Shown here: piece by piece, positions 32,861-42,255 of the stretch | Layout of the letters: each line of letters begins with the position of its first letter | How positions within the stretch are numbered: position 1 is the first letter of the stretch | Assembly: GCF_900115005.1 (NCBI RefSeq) | Contig: NZ_FOUY01000024.1 | Coordinates: 20,493 to 84,492, forward strand | Direction of reading: 5' to 3' | Origin: Pseudonocardia ammonioxydans | Lineage (GTDB): Bacteria; Actinomycetota; Actinomycetes; Mycobacteriales; Pseudonocardiaceae | Length of the DNA stretch: 64,000 nucleotides | The notes under the pieces: generated by a model | Databases searched by the model: none | What the model saw: the letters and a program-made list of their open reading frames with translations, nothing else | What the model was told of the DNA's origin: nothing | Made by a program: the position numbers and the translations under genes

Positions 32861-34483
32861 TCAGTGCCCGTGCCCGTGGCCGTGGCCACCGGCGGCAGCC
32901 GGCTCCTCCTCCTCGGGCTTGTCCACCACGGCGCTCTCGGTGGTCAGCACCATGCGCGCGATGGAGGCCGCGTTCTCGACGGCCGACCGGGTCACCTTGA
33001 CCGGGTCGATCACGCCGTCGGCGACCAGGTCACCGTAGGTGCGGGTGGCCGAGTTGTACCCGGTCCCCCAGCCCTTCTCGGCGACGCGGGAGGTCACGAT
33101 GGAGCCCTCGTCGCCACCGTTCTCGGCGATCCAGTACAGCGGGGCCGACAGCGCCTTGCGGACGATCGCGACGCCGGTCGCGGCGTCACCGGTCAGGCCC
33201 AGGCCGCCCTCGAGCTCGGCCGCGGCGTGCACCAGCGCGGAGCCGCCACCGGGGACGATGCCCTCCTCGACGGCCGCACGGGTCGCCGACACGGCGTCCT
33301 CGATGCGGTGCTTGCGCTCCTTGAGCGCGGTCTCGGTGGCCGCACCGGCCCGGATGACCGCGACACCGCCGGAGAGCTTGGCCAGACGCTCCTGGAGCTT
33401 CTCGCGGTCCCAGTCGGAGTCGGACTCCTCGATCTCGCGCTTGAGCTGCGCGACGCGGCCGTCGACGTCGGCCTTGGCGCCGGCGCCCTCGACGATCGTG
33501 GTGTTGTCCTTGGTGACGACGACGCGGCGGGCCCGGCCCAGCAGCTCCATCCCGGCCTCGCTGAGCTTGAGGCCGACCTCGGGGTTGATGACCTGACCGC
33601 CGGTGGCGATCGCGAGGTCGTCCATGAACGCCTTGCGACGGTCACCGAAGAACGGCGACTTGACCGCGGCGACCTTGACGGTCTTGCGGATCGAGTTGAC
33701 GACCAGGGTGGACAGCGCCTCGCCCTCGACGTCCTCGGCCATGATCAGCAGCGGCTTGCCCTCGCCGAGCACCTTCTCCAGCAGCGGGAGCAGGTCCTGG
33801 ATCGAGCTGATCTTGTCGCGGTGCAGCAGGATGTAGGCGTCCTCGAGCACCGCCTCCATCGACTCGGAGTCGGTGACGAAGTACGGCGACAGGTAGCCCT
33901 TGTCGAACTGCAGACCCTCGGTGATCTCCAGCTCGGTGGCGAGGGTCGAGCCCTCCTCGACGGTGATCACGCCGTCGTTGCCGACGGTCTGGATCGCCTG
34001 GGCGATCAGGTCGCCGATCTCCTGCTCGCGGGAGGCGATCGCACCGACCTGGGCGATGTGGCTGCCCGCGTCGACCGGGGTCGCCTTGGAGAGCAGGACG
34101 TCGGAGACCTTCTTGGCGGCCTCGGCGATGCCCTGTCCCAGCGCGGCCGGGGCGGCGCCGGCGGCCACGTTGCGCAGGCCCTCCTTGACCAGGGCCTGGG
34201 CCAGCACGGTCGCGGTGGTGGTGCCGTCGCCCGCGACGTCGTTGGTCTTGGTCGCGACGGTCTTCGCCAGCTGGGCGCCGAGGTTCTCGTACGGGTCCTC
34301 GAGGTCGACCTCGCGGGCGATGGTCACACCGTCGTTGGTGACGGTCGGCCCGCCGAACTTCTTGTCGATGACGACGTGCCGGCCGCGCGGGCCGAGCGTC
34401 ACCTTCACGGCGTCCGCGAGCTGGTTCACGCCGCGCTCGAGCGCGCGACGGGTCTGCTCGTCGAAGCTGATCTGCTTCGCCAT
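32861..34483 (-). CDS. groEL: Chaperonin GroEL with histidine-rich tail (GroEL1 type)
   Basis: A 540-residue 60-kDa chaperonin. The N-terminus 'AKQISFDEQTRRALERGVNQ', the ATP site 'NDVAGDGTTTATVLAQALVK' and 'GIVPGGGSALVHAAAELEGG' are typical. It ends in GGHGHGHGH in place of the GGM repeats of ordinary GroEL; such His-rich tails mark the operon-linked GroEL1 copy of actinobacteria, which usually have a second groEL elsewhere. In mycobacteria GroEL1 has specialised roles. It follows groES with 120 bases between, which hold a stem-loop. The ATG at 34483 is the normal start. Confidence 0.95.
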   Translation of the reverse strand: MAKQISFDEQTRRALERGVNQLADAVKVTLGPRGRHVVIDKKFGGPTVTNDGVTIAREVDLEDPYENLGAQLAKTVATKTNDVAGDGTTTATVLAQALVKEGLRNVAAGAAPAALGQGIAEAAKKVSDVLLSKATPVDAGSHIAQVGAIASREQEIGDLIAQAIQTVGNDGVITVEEGSTLATELEITEGLQFDKGYLSPYFVTDSESMEAVLEDAYILLHRDKISSIQDLLPLLEKVLGEGKPLLIMAEDVEGEALSTLVVNSIRKTVKVAAVKSPFFGDRRKAFMDDLAIATGGQVINPEVGLKLSEAGMELLGRARRVVVTKDNTTIVEGAGAKADVDGRVAQLKREIEESDSDWDREKLQERLAKLSGGVAVIRAGAATETALKERKHRIEDAVSATRAAVEEGIVPGGGSALVHAAAELEGGLGLTGDAATGVAIVRKALSAPLYWIAENGGDEGSIVTSRVAEKGWGTGYNSATRTYGDLVADGVIDPVKVTRSAVENAASIARMVLTTESAVVDKPEEEEPAAAGGHGHGHGH

Positions 34484-34536
34484 GTTCGTTCTCGCTGCCT
34501 CTCGTGGGTCTCTCGGGGGAAACCGGGTGAAACGCG

Positions 34537-34581
34537 ACCGCCCCGGCCGGACCACCCGTCCGGTGGACCGCCCGGGGCGGT
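34537..34581. other. Stem-loop in the groES-groEL intergenic region
   Basis: ACCGCCCCGG (34537-34546) pairs with CCGGGGCGGT (34572-34581), and CCGGAC/GTCCGG (34547-34552, 34558-34563) can pair inside. This could stop part of the transcripts after groES or serve as a processing site that sets the groES:groEL ratio. Confidence 0.6.
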
Positions 34582-34603
34582 ACGCGTCACGCGATGCTCG
34601 GCG

Positions 34604-34894
34604 TCAGTTGACGACGGCCAGCACGTCGCGGGCGGAGAGGATCAGGTACTCCTCGCCGTTGTACTTGACCTCGGTGCCGCCGTACTTCGAGTAGATGACG
34701 ACATCGCCCACGGCCACGTCGAGCGGCACGCGGTTCCCGTTGTCGTCGACCCGGCCCGGGCCCACGGCCAGGACCTTGCCCTCCTGGGGCTTCTCCTTGG
34801 CGGTGTCCGGGATGACGATGCCGGAGGCGGTGGTGGTCTCCGCCTCGCTGGCCTGGACGACGATCTTGTCCTCGAGCGGCTTGATGTTCGCCAC
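34604..34894 (-). CDS. groES: Co-chaperonin GroES
   Basis: A 96-residue 10-kDa chaperonin that caps GroEL. 'ANIKPLEDKIVVQASEAETT' at the start, the mobile loop 'TTTASGIVIPDTAKEKPQEG', and 'GDVVIYSKYGGTEVKYNGEE' are standard. The GTG at 34894 is chosen because GGGGAGG lies eight bases upstream and the resulting N-terminus fits the family. The upstream region carries a CIRCE element, so the operon is under HrcA heat-shock control. Confidence 0.95.
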   Translation of the reverse strand: MANIKPLEDKIVVQASEAETTTASGIVIPDTAKEKPQEGKVLAVGPGRVDDNGNRVPLDVAVGDVVIYSKYGGTEVKYNGEEYLILSARDVLAVVN

Positions 34895-35019
34895 GACGAT
34901 GACCTCCCCTTCCTGGGGTGAATCCGGTATCACGGGTTCTGTCCGGTGTCAGCAGCGCTCGCGTGCGACCTGCGCCCCGCCGTCGCGGGTGCCGGGGCGA
35001 TGGTCTCGGTTGCGCGCTT

Positions 35020-35044
35020 TGGCACTCTACCCATGAGAGTGCCA
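35020..35044. promoter_or_regulatory. CIRCE element (HrcA operator) for groES-groEL
   Basis: TGGCACTC, nine bases, GAGTGCCA: the arms and spacing match the CIRCE consensus core. It lies about 126 bases upstream of the groES start. HrcA is known to bind CIRCE and repress until heat shock. Confidence 0.9.
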
Positions 35045-35060
35045 GAAGGAGAGCGGGGCC

Positions 35061-35519
35061 TCAACCAGTTCCGCTCCGGCGAGTCCCGGGCGTTCCCGGA
35101 GCGCACGCGTCGCCGCCCCCGATCAGGTCGCGCAGCCGTCGCGCCGGATCCACCGGGAGCCGCCTGCGGCCGCGCAGATGCCGGAACACCGGGGCGAGCA
35201 CCTCGTCGGCGAGCAGCTCCTGCCGGAGCACCGGCACCGTCAGCCGGTGCACCCGCAGCGGTGCCCACCATCCCCCGTCCGCACGGGGACGGGCGTCGGC
35301 GAGCACGTCCGCGAGTGCCTCGACGCCACCGCCCGGACCGGTGCGGTAGACGACCACCCGGTCCCCGGCGGCCGTCGTCCGCAGGCAGCATGGCGCGGCG
35401 GGCGGGTCGGCCACCTCCGCCGCGTCCCACAGCAGGATCGCGCTCGGCAGGACCGCACCCGGTCGGAACGGACCGGACGGGGACGGGCTCGGCGGGCCGG
35501 CTGCGTGCACGGGGAGCAC
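35061..35519 (-). CDS. EVE/PUA-like domain protein
   Basis: A 152-residue protein. 'SAILLWDAAEVADPPAAPCC', 'GDRVVVYRTGPGGGVEALAD' and 'GWWAPLRVHRLTVPVLRQEL' followed by 'FRHLRGRRRLPVDPARRLRD' match EVE-domain proteins, which have a PUA-like fold and recognise modified bases. Alone, such proteins have no known catalytic part. GTG 35519 gives a compact protein; it is divergent from the aldo/keto reductase gene. It lies just upstream of the groES CIRCE region on the same strand. Confidence 0.65.
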   Translation of the reverse strand: MLPVHAAGPPSPSPSGPFRPGAVLPSAILLWDAAEVADPPAAPCCLRTTAAGDRVVVYRTGPGGGVEALADVLADARPRADGGWWAPLRVHRLTVPVLRQELLADEVLAPVFRHLRGRRRLPVDPARRLRDLIGGGDACAPGTPGTRRSGTG

Positions 35520-35588
35520 TACCCCTGCACGCGCCGAACCAACCCTCCCGGGGCAGGCGGGCGACCGCGCCCGGTAGCGTCGCCGACC

Positions 35589-36500
35589 GTGGCTGACCTG
35601 GTACTGGGCGCGAACGTCTTCGGCTGGACGGCGGACAGGGACACCTCGTTCGCGATCCTCGACGCGTTCGTCGCCGCCGGCGGGACGAAGATCGACACCG
35701 CGGACTCCTACATGTACCGCGCACCGGGCAACTCCGGCGGCGAGTCGGAGACGATCCTGGGCGAGTGGATGGCGGCCCGGGGCAACCGGGACGCCCTGCA
35801 CCTCGCGACCAAGGTCGGGTCCCTGCCCGGCCGGAAGGGCCTGGGCGGGGAGAACATCGCCGCCGCCGCCCGGGACTCGCTGCGCCGGCTGGGCACCGAC
35901 CGGATCGACCTCTACTACGCCCACCGCGACGACCCGGACACCGCGCAGGAGGAGTCCCTCGACGCGTTCGACGCCCTGGTCCGCGAGGGCCTGGTCCGCG
36001 AGATCGGCGCGTCGAACTTCTCCGCGGAGCGACTGCGCTCGGCGCTGGAGATCTCCGGCCGGGACGGACTGACCGCGTTCACCGCGCTCCAGCCGCACTA
36101 CAACCTGATGGAACGCGACGACTTCGAGGCGGCCCTGGCCCCGCTGGCCGAGTCCGAGGGGCTGGCCGTGTACCCGTACTACGGGCTGGCCAAGGGCTTC
36201 CTGACCGGCAAGTACCGCCCGGACTCGCCCGCGCCGGAGGGCCCGCGGGCCGAGGGGGCCGCGGCCTACCTGGACTCGCGCGGGCGGGCGGTGCTGGCCG
36301 GGCTGGACGAGATCGCCGCAGGCCACGGCGTCCCGGTGCCGGCGGTCGCGATGACCTGGCTGGCGGCCCAGCGGCCGGTCACCGCGCCGATCGCCAGCGG
36401 GCGCACCCCGCACCAGCTGGAGCAGCTGCTGCCGATGCTCACCCTCGCGCTGACCGACGACGAGCTGCGACTGCTGTCGTACCTGTCGGCGACGGGCTGA
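35589..36500 (+). CDS. Aldo/keto reductase
   Basis: A 303-residue TIM-barrel reductase that would use NADPH to reduce aldehydes or ketones. 'FGWTADRDTSFAILDAFVAA', the catalytic Asp and Tyr in 'KIDTADSYMYRAPGNSGGES', Lys in 'HLATKVGS', His in 'DLYYAHRDDPDTAQEES' and 'EIGASNFSAERLRSALEIS' are in place. The GTG at 35589 lies just after TAGCGT (35575-35580), so the mRNA may be leaderless. The end overlaps the convergent PucR gene by 62 bases. The substrate is not known. Confidence 0.85.
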   Translation: MADLVLGANVFGWTADRDTSFAILDAFVAAGGTKIDTADSYMYRAPGNSGGESETILGEWMAARGNRDALHLATKVGSLPGRKGLGGENIAAAARDSLRRLGTDRIDLYYAHRDDPDTAQEESLDAFDALVREGLVREIGASNFSAERLRSALEISGRDGLTAFTALQPHYNLMERDDFEAALAPLAESEGLAVYPYYGLAKGFLTGKYRPDSPAPEGPRAEGAAAYLDSRGRAVLAGLDEIAAGHGVPVPAVAMTWLAAQRPVTAPIASGRTPHQLEQLLPMLTLALTDDELRLLSYLSATG

Positions 36501-38046
36501 CCTGCCCGGCGCGGGCCCGCTCCACCTCGTCGCGGAACGCGAGGTAGAGGTTCGCGACGGTCGCCGCGGCCCCGATCCGGGCCCCGAGCAGCGCCTCGAC
36601 CTTGCGCAGCCGGTAGCGGACCGTGTTCGGGTGCACCACCAGCCTGCGCCCGGCCGCACCGACGTCCTGGTCGCAGGCCAGGTAGGCGACGACCGTGTCC
36701 AGCAGGTCCGGCGCGCGGGCCAGCTCGCCGAACTGCCGCTCGAACCGGTCGGCCGCGCGCGGGTCGCCGGCCCGGGTCGCGGACAGCCAGGTCGCGTAGT
36801 CGACCTCGTCGAGCCGGACCAGCGCACCGCCACCGGCGCCGGTACCGGCGGGGCCGGAGCCACGGGCGGCGATCCGGTGCGCCGTGCCGGCCTCCTCGGC
36901 CCGCTCCGGGCAGCCGGTCAGGTCGGTGAACGGCCCGCTCGTCCCGACCGTCCCGCTCGTCGCCGCCGAGTCCAGCCAGTGGGCGCCGGGCCCGTCGTCC
37001 ACCAGCAGCGCGCTCGCGCTGATCCCGGCCACACCCGGGTCCGGGTCCTCCAGCACGAGCAGCCGGGGCGGCTCGTCGCCCGCGACGCGGTGGTCGCGAC
37101 CGGGCCGGGGCGGTTCGGGAGCGTCCCAGCGCACCATCCGCAGCGGCTCGCCCGGGCGGAACCCGAAGGCGCGCAAGCGCTCCCACGTCTGCCGGACCCG
37201 CGATGCCGGGAGCCCGGCGAGCAGCTCCGAGAGCAGCCGCCCGGCCTCGCGCCGCTCCTGATCAGCGGTCAGCACCCGGACGCTGTTCGCCGCGGCGAGC
37301 ACCCGCGCGGCGGTGCGGAGCAGGTCCTCACCCAGGTCGTCGAGCACCCGGGACTCCCGGGAGGCGATCACCAGGTCGTAGTCCGCGGGGCCGATCCGCA
37401 ACGACCGGTGCCGGACCTCCCAGCGACCGACGGTGAACGCGGGCCCGGCACGGGCGAGCTCGTCGGCGATCAGGCGGAACGGGGCGGGACCGGTGGCGGC
37501 GACGGTGCGCCCGGACGCGTCGAACAGCGCCGCGGCGCCCCGGGCGAGCGCGCCGAGCCGGACCATCAGCGTGCCGGTCGGATCGGTGGACACGAGCGCG
37601 CCGAGCAGGTCGTCCTGCAGCCACACCGTCCGGCGCAGCAGGTAGGTCTCACCGGCCAGGACGCCGCGGGTCACCGCCTCCTCGATCCGCGCGAACGGGA
37701 CCTCGGGGGCGACCGCGAGCACCGGGATGCCGTGGGCCCGGGCCGCACGGCGCAGCCCGGACGGCACCTCGTCGAACACGATCCCGGTCCCGAACAGCAC
37801 GGCGGCGATCCGGGCCGCGGCCAGCGACTCCACGAGCGCGTCCCACCCGGGGTCCTCCGGCCCCGCCGCCGCGAGCCGCAGCCCGGTCGTGAGCATCAGG
37901 CTGCCGGGGCGGAGCCACCGGGCGGCGTCGGCGATCTCGATCGAGTGCGCGCCGCGTACCGCGACGTCCAGCCCGGCGTCGTCGAGCGGGGTCAGGCCGA
38001 GCCCGGGCTCGTCGACCAGGGCGCGCAGGGTCAGGCCATCCGGCAC
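36439..38046 (-). CDS. PucR-family transcriptional regulator (1)
   Basis: A 535-residue PucR protein: an N-terminal PucR domain ('VRGAHSIEIADAARWLRPGS', 'LMLTTGLRLAAAGPEDPGWD'), a central GGDEF-like/sensor region, and the C-terminal helix-turn-helix 'LLDTVVAYLACDQDVGAAGR' with 'HPNTVRYRLRKVEALLGARI'. PucR regulators commonly control purine, hydantoin and amino-acid catabolism. It is divergent from hyuA across about 127 bases, where GTCTGTACGGAC (38061-38072) is a near-palindrome and a possible binding site. GTG 38046 has AAGGAG nine bases upstream. Confidence 0.85.
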   Translation of the reverse strand: MPDGLTLRALVDEPGLGLTPLDDAGLDVAVRGAHSIEIADAARWLRPGSLMLTTGLRLAAAGPEDPGWDALVESLAAARIAAVLFGTGIVFDEVPSGLRRAARAHGIPVLAVAPEVPFARIEEAVTRGVLAGETYLLRRTVWLQDDLLGALVSTDPTGTLMVRLGALARGAAALFDASGRTVAATGPAPFRLIADELARAGPAFTVGRWEVRHRSLRIGPADYDLVIASRESRVLDDLGEDLLRTAARVLAAANSVRVLTADQERREAGRLLSELLAGLPASRVRQTWERLRAFGFRPGEPLRMVRWDAPEPPRPGRDHRVAGDEPPRLLVLEDPDPGVAGISASALLVDDGPGAHWLDSAATSGTVGTSGPFTDLTGCPERAEEAGTAHRIAARGSGPAGTGAGGGALVRLDEVDYATWLSATRAGDPRAADRFERQFGELARAPDLLDTVVAYLACDQDVGAAGRRLVVHPNTVRYRLRKVEALLGARIGAAATVANLYLAFRDEVERARAGQVSPSPTGTTAVAARRRSARG

Positions 38047-38173
38047 CGGCCCACTCCTTCGTCTGTACGGACAACGATCCGTGGCCCGGACTGTAGATCC
38101 GACAGTGACGGCCGGGAAGGACCCTCGTCAGAGTGGGCCCCGTCACCGACGACCGGACAGCGACGGAGGCCCC

Positions 38174-40213
38174 ATGACCAGGCAACGGGTTGCGATCGAC
38201 GTCGGGGGGACCTTCACCGACGTCTGTGTGTTCGACGAGGCCGGCCACGACGTGCGGGTCACCAAGGTCCCGTCCACACCGGACGACCCGATGCGGGCGG
38301 TGCTCGACGGCGTCACCCGCGGCGACATCGACCTGCGCCGGGTCTCGCTGTTCTCGCACGGCACCACGGTCGCGACGAACGCCCTGATCACCCGCAGCTT
38401 CCGGCCCGCGGCGATGGTCACCACCCGCGGCTTCCGGGACGTCGTCGAGATCCGCGACGGCACCCGCGACGACCTCTGGGACGCCTACGCCGACGTCGCC
38501 CCGCCCTACATCCGGCGCCGTGACCGGTTCGAGGTGCCGGAGCGGATCGACCAGGCCGGACGGGTGGTGAGCCCGCTGGACGAGGACGCGGCGCGCGAGC
38601 TCGCCCGGCTGCTGCGCCGGCGCGGCGCCCAGACCGTGGCGGTCTGCTTCGTGAACTCCTACGCCAACCCGGCGCACGAGATCCGGATGCGCGAGATCCT
38701 CGAGGAGGAGCTGCCCGGGACCTCGGTCTCGACCAGCGCGGAGATCCTCCCGGAGATCTTCGAGCACGCCCGGTTCACCACCACCGTCGCCAACGCGGTG
38801 CTGGCCCCGCTGGTCAGCGGCTACGTCGGCCGGCTGGCCGAGGAGCTGCGCGCGGGCGGCTACACCGAGGACCTGCTGCTGCTGCACTCCGGCGGCGGGT
38901 CGATGACCCCGCGCACCGTCGAGCGCTACCCGGTCCGGCTCGCGGCGAGCGGGATCGCCGCGGGGGCGATCGCCGCCCGGCACGTCGCGGCCCAGTGCGG
39001 GTTCGCCGACGCCATCGGCCTGGACATGGGCGGGACGAGCACCGATCTGTCGCTGGTGCACGGCGGCACGCTGCGGATGACCAAGGAGTGGTCCGTCGAG
39101 TACGGCCACCCGATCATCTTCCCCTCGATCGAGGTCCTGACGATCGGCGCGGGCGGCGGCTCGATCGCCCACATCGACGACGCCGGCTCGCTGCGCAACG
39201 GGCCGCAGTCGGCCGGCGCCGACCCCGGCCCGGCCTGCTACGACGGCGGCGGTGAGCTCGCCACCAACTCCGACGCGAACATGTACCTGGGCCGGCTCGG
39301 CGACACCCTCGCCGGCGGGGCGAAGCAGCTGCGCCGCGACCTGGCGGAGAAGGCGCTGCGCAGCACCGTCGCCGACCCGCTCGGGCTCGACGTGGACCGG
39401 GCGGCCGAGGCGGTGCTGGAGGTCGCGAACGCCAACATGGCCGACGCCGTCCGGCTGATCTCGATCCGCCGGGGCCTCGACCCGCGCGAGTTCGCCCTGA
39501 TCGCGTTCGGTGGGGCGGGCGGCCTGCACGGCGCCGACATCGCCCGCGAGCTGAGCATCCCGACCGTGATCGTGCCGCCCAACCCGGGCGTCACGTCGGC
39601 GCTGGGCTGCCTGCTCGTCGACATCCGGCACGACCTGTCCGCGATGTTCGGCGGGCGGGCCGACGAGATCGACGTCGCCGACGTCGAGGACGCGTTCGGC
39701 GGGCTGGAGTCCGAGGCCGCGGCCCGGATGCGGGCCGAAGGGGTCGCCGACGGCGACGTCGTCCTGCAACGGGCCGTGTCGATGCGCTACCTCGGCCAGT
39801 GGCGGTCGCTGCAGGTCGACTGCGGGCACGGCCCGGGCGCGCTGGACGAGGCCGTCGAACGGTTCCACGAGCAGCACGAGCGCGAGCACGCGTTCCGCCG
39901 CGACGACACCCCGGTCGAGATCTACCAGCTGGGACTCACCGCGATCGGCACGACGCCGAAACCCTCGTTCCCGGCCCGCCCGGCCGCGGGCGGCGAGCCG
40001 GCCCCGGCACGGCGCCGCCCGGTGCGCTTCTCCGGGGACGGCTGGCTCGACACCGCGGTGTACGACCGGGCGGACCTGCGGTCCGGGCACGCGTTCGACG
40101 GACCGGCCGTCGTCGAACAGCTCGACTCGACCGCGCTCGTGCCGCCCGGCTGCCGGGCCGAGGTCGACGAGTGGCTCAACATCCGTATCCGGATCGCGGG
40201 AGGGACCCGATGA
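38174..40213 (+). CDS. hyuA: Hydantoinase/oxoprolinase subunit A
   Basis: A 679-residue HyuA-type protein: the ATP-binding start 'RVAIDVGGTFTDVCVFDEAG', 'HGTTVATNALITRSFRPAAM', and the second phosphate site 'GLDMGGTSTDLSLVHGG' are those of the actin-like ATPase half of ATP-dependent N-methylhydantoinase and 5-oxoprolinase. With HyuB it would open a cyclic amide or imide at the cost of ATP. The exact substrate is open. The ATG at 38174 is preceded by GGAGG. The stop overlaps hyuB (ATGA at 40210-40213). Confidence 0.9.
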   Translation: MTRQRVAIDVGGTFTDVCVFDEAGHDVRVTKVPSTPDDPMRAVLDGVTRGDIDLRRVSLFSHGTTVATNALITRSFRPAAMVTTRGFRDVVEIRDGTRDDLWDAYADVAPPYIRRRDRFEVPERIDQAGRVVSPLDEDAARELARLLRRRGAQTVAVCFVNSYANPAHEIRMREILEEELPGTSVSTSAEILPEIFEHARFTTTVANAVLAPLVSGYVGRLAEELRAGGYTEDLLLLHSGGGSMTPRTVERYPVRLAASGIAAGAIAARHVAAQCGFADAIGLDMGGTSTDLSLVHGGTLRMTKEWSVEYGHPIIFPSIEVLTIGAGGGSIAHIDDAGSLRNGPQSAGADPGPACYDGGGELATNSDANMYLGRLGDTLAGGAKQLRRDLAEKALRSTVADPLGLDVDRAAEAVLEVANANMADAVRLISIRRGLDPREFALIAFGGAGGLHGADIARELSIPTVIVPPNPGVTSALGCLLVDIRHDLSAMFGGRADEIDVADVEDAFGGLESEAAARMRAEGVADGDVVLQRAVSMRYLGQWRSLQVDCGHGPGALDEAVERFHEQHEREHAFRRDDTPVEIYQLGLTAIGTTPKPSFPARPAAGGEPAPARRRPVRFSGDGWLDTAVYDRADLRSGHAFDGPAVVEQLDSTALVPPGCRAEVDEWLNIRIRIAGGTR

Positions 40214-42186
40214 CCGAGACGCCCACCACGCCGACCCCGGCCGGGCTCGACCCGGTGACCTTCGAGGTGCTCAAGAACGCCTTCGTCACCGCCGTCGACC
40301 TGATGAGCGAGCAGATCATGCGGACCTGCTACTCGTTCGTCATCTACGCCCGCGACTTCTCCTCGGCACTGTGCGACGCCGAGGGCAACACCGTCATGCA
40401 GGGCAGCGAGGACATCGCCGTGCACGTCGGCACGCTGCACTTCCAGTGCAAGGCGGTGCTCGAGCAGTTCGGCGACGACATCCACCCCGGCGACGTCTTC
40501 GCCGTCAACGACCCCTACCGCGGCGGCACCCACTTCAACGACGTCAGCTTCATCCGCCCGATCTTCGTCGGCGACGAGATCATCGGCTACGCCCAGAACA
40601 AGGGCCACTGGGCCGACATCGGCGGGTCGGTGCCCGGGTCGTTCGACGTCAACGCCGGCGAGCACTTCGGGGAGGGGCTGCGGATCCCGCCGGTGCGGAT
40701 CTGGCGCCGCGGCACCCGGCTCGACGACGTCGCGCAGCTGCTCGTGTCCAACACCCGCTCGCCCTACAGCAGCATGGGTGACCTCAACGCGCAGGCCGAG
40801 GCCACCTCGGTGTGCGAGCGCGAGGTGCTGCGCCTGGTCGAGCGCTACGGCCGCGACACGGTCGTCGCCGCCATGACCGGCGTGCAGGACTACGTCGAGC
40901 GGCTCGTGCGGGCCCGGCTGGCCGAGCTGCCCACCGGGACCTGGGAGACCGTCGACCACCTCGACGCCGACCCCGGCGCCGGCGAGGGCCTGATCCCGGT
41001 GCGGATCCGGATGACCATCGACGCCGACGGCGTGTTCTACGACCTGGGCGGCAGCGCGCCGGTGGTCTCGACGTTCCTGAACTCCGGCTACGGGACGACG
41101 TTCTCCGCGCTCTACGCGGGCACCAAGACGTTCTTCCCGGAGGTCCCGCTGAACTCGGGCTTCTACCGCGTCGTGCGCGGCGACATCGGTCCGGAGGGGA
41201 CGGTGGTCAACGCGGGCTGGCCGTACGCGGTCACCGGGTTCTGCTCGGGCCCGTACGAGAAGCTGATGAACGGGCTGTTCGAGATGTGGTCGGCGGTCAT
41301 GCCGGAGCGGGCCATGGCGTGCGCGTTCAACCTGGAGTACCTGCTCATCGGCGGTCGCGACGTCCGGACGGCCGACCGCCCGTTCTTCATGTGGTACGAC
41401 TGGATGGCCGGTGGCTGGGGCGCCCGGGCGACCAAGGACGGGCCCAACGCCTCCTCGCCCGTGTTCGGTCCGGGCCTGGCCGTGCAACCGGTCGAGGGCC
41501 AGGAACGGCTCTCCCCCGTGCTCATCACCGAGCACCGGATCGTGCCCGACTCCGGTGGCCCGGGCCGGCACCGCGGCGGGTGCGGCCTGGAGAAGGGCGG
41601 CACGCTCACCGACTGCACCGGCACCGTCATGTCCTACTGCTGTGACCGGGCGCGCTCGATCACCTGGGGGATCGAGGGCGGGCTGCCGTCGGTCCCGCAC
41701 GGGGTGTGGCTCAACCGCGACACCGACGACGCCCGGTTCCTCGGGGCGACGTTCTCCGGGGTCAAGGTCGGGCCCGGGGACACGTTCACCCGGCCGTCGG
41801 CGGGCGGCGGTGGGAAGGGGGACCCGCTGACCCGGGACCCGGCCGCCGTGCTGGAGGACGTGATCGACGGCTATGTGACCCTCGACGGGGCGCAGCGCGA
41901 CTACGGCGTGGTGATCCGGCCGATCGACCCGGAGCTCGACTCCTACGAGATCGACGTGGCGGGCACGGACACGGCGCGCGACCGGATCCGCGCGGAGCGG
42001 CGCGGGTGGCTCGAGGCCGACCCCGAGGAGGTCGCGCGCCGGTACCGGGCAGGCGAGCTCGACACCGCCGACCTGGTGCGCCGCTACGGCGTGCTGGTCG
42101 ACTGGGGCACCGGCGAGCTGCACCCCGACACCACCCGCGAGTACCGGGAGCTGCTGCGGCGGCGGTCGGTCGAGCACTGGACCTGA
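40210..42186 (+). CDS. hyuB: Hydantoinase/oxoprolinase subunit B
   Basis: A 658-residue HyuB-type subunit. 'DPVTFEVLKNAFVTAVDLMS' at the start, 'HPGDVFAVNDPYRGGTHFND' and 'GHWADIGGSVPGSFDVNAGE' with conserved Asp, His and Asp that bind metal, and 'GGAGKGDP'-like 'RPSAGGGGKGDPLTRDPAAV' near the C-terminus are typical. The tail of about 60 residues after the family core is longer than in many members. Translational coupling to hyuA and a strong hairpin after the stop define a two-gene operon. Confidence 0.9.
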   Translation: MTETPTTPTPAGLDPVTFEVLKNAFVTAVDLMSEQIMRTCYSFVIYARDFSSALCDAEGNTVMQGSEDIAVHVGTLHFQCKAVLEQFGDDIHPGDVFAVNDPYRGGTHFNDVSFIRPIFVGDEIIGYAQNKGHWADIGGSVPGSFDVNAGEHFGEGLRIPPVRIWRRGTRLDDVAQLLVSNTRSPYSSMGDLNAQAEATSVCEREVLRLVERYGRDTVVAAMTGVQDYVERLVRARLAELPTGTWETVDHLDADPGAGEGLIPVRIRMTIDADGVFYDLGGSAPVVSTFLNSGYGTTFSALYAGTKTFFPEVPLNSGFYRVVRGDIGPEGTVVNAGWPYAVTGFCSGPYEKLMNGLFEMWSAVMPERAMACAFNLEYLLIGGRDVRTADRPFFMWYDWMAGGWGARATKDGPNASSPVFGPGLAVQPVEGQERLSPVLITEHRIVPDSGGPGRHRGGCGLEKGGTLTDCTGTVMSYCCDRARSITWGIEGGLPSVPHGVWLNRDTDDARFLGATFSGVKVGPGDTFTRPSAGGGGKGDPLTRDPAAVLEDVIDGYVTLDGAQRDYGVVIRPIDPELDSYEIDVAGTDTARDRIRAERRGWLEADPEEVARRYRAGELDTADLVRRYGVLVDWGTGELHPDTTREYRELLRRRSVEHWT

Positions 42187-42195
42187 TCCCGGTGC

Positions 42196-42255
42196 GATCA
42201 CGGATCCGGCGGGAAAGCGGTCATCCGTGGCCGTCTCGACGCCGGATCCGTGATC
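42196..42255. terminator. Long-stem hairpin after hyuB
   Basis: GATCACGGATCCGGCG (42196-42211) and CGCCGGATCCGTGATC (42240-42255) form a perfect 16-bp stem with a 28-base loop. It lies between hyuB and the convergent PucR gene and touches the PucR stop codon. Confidence 0.8.
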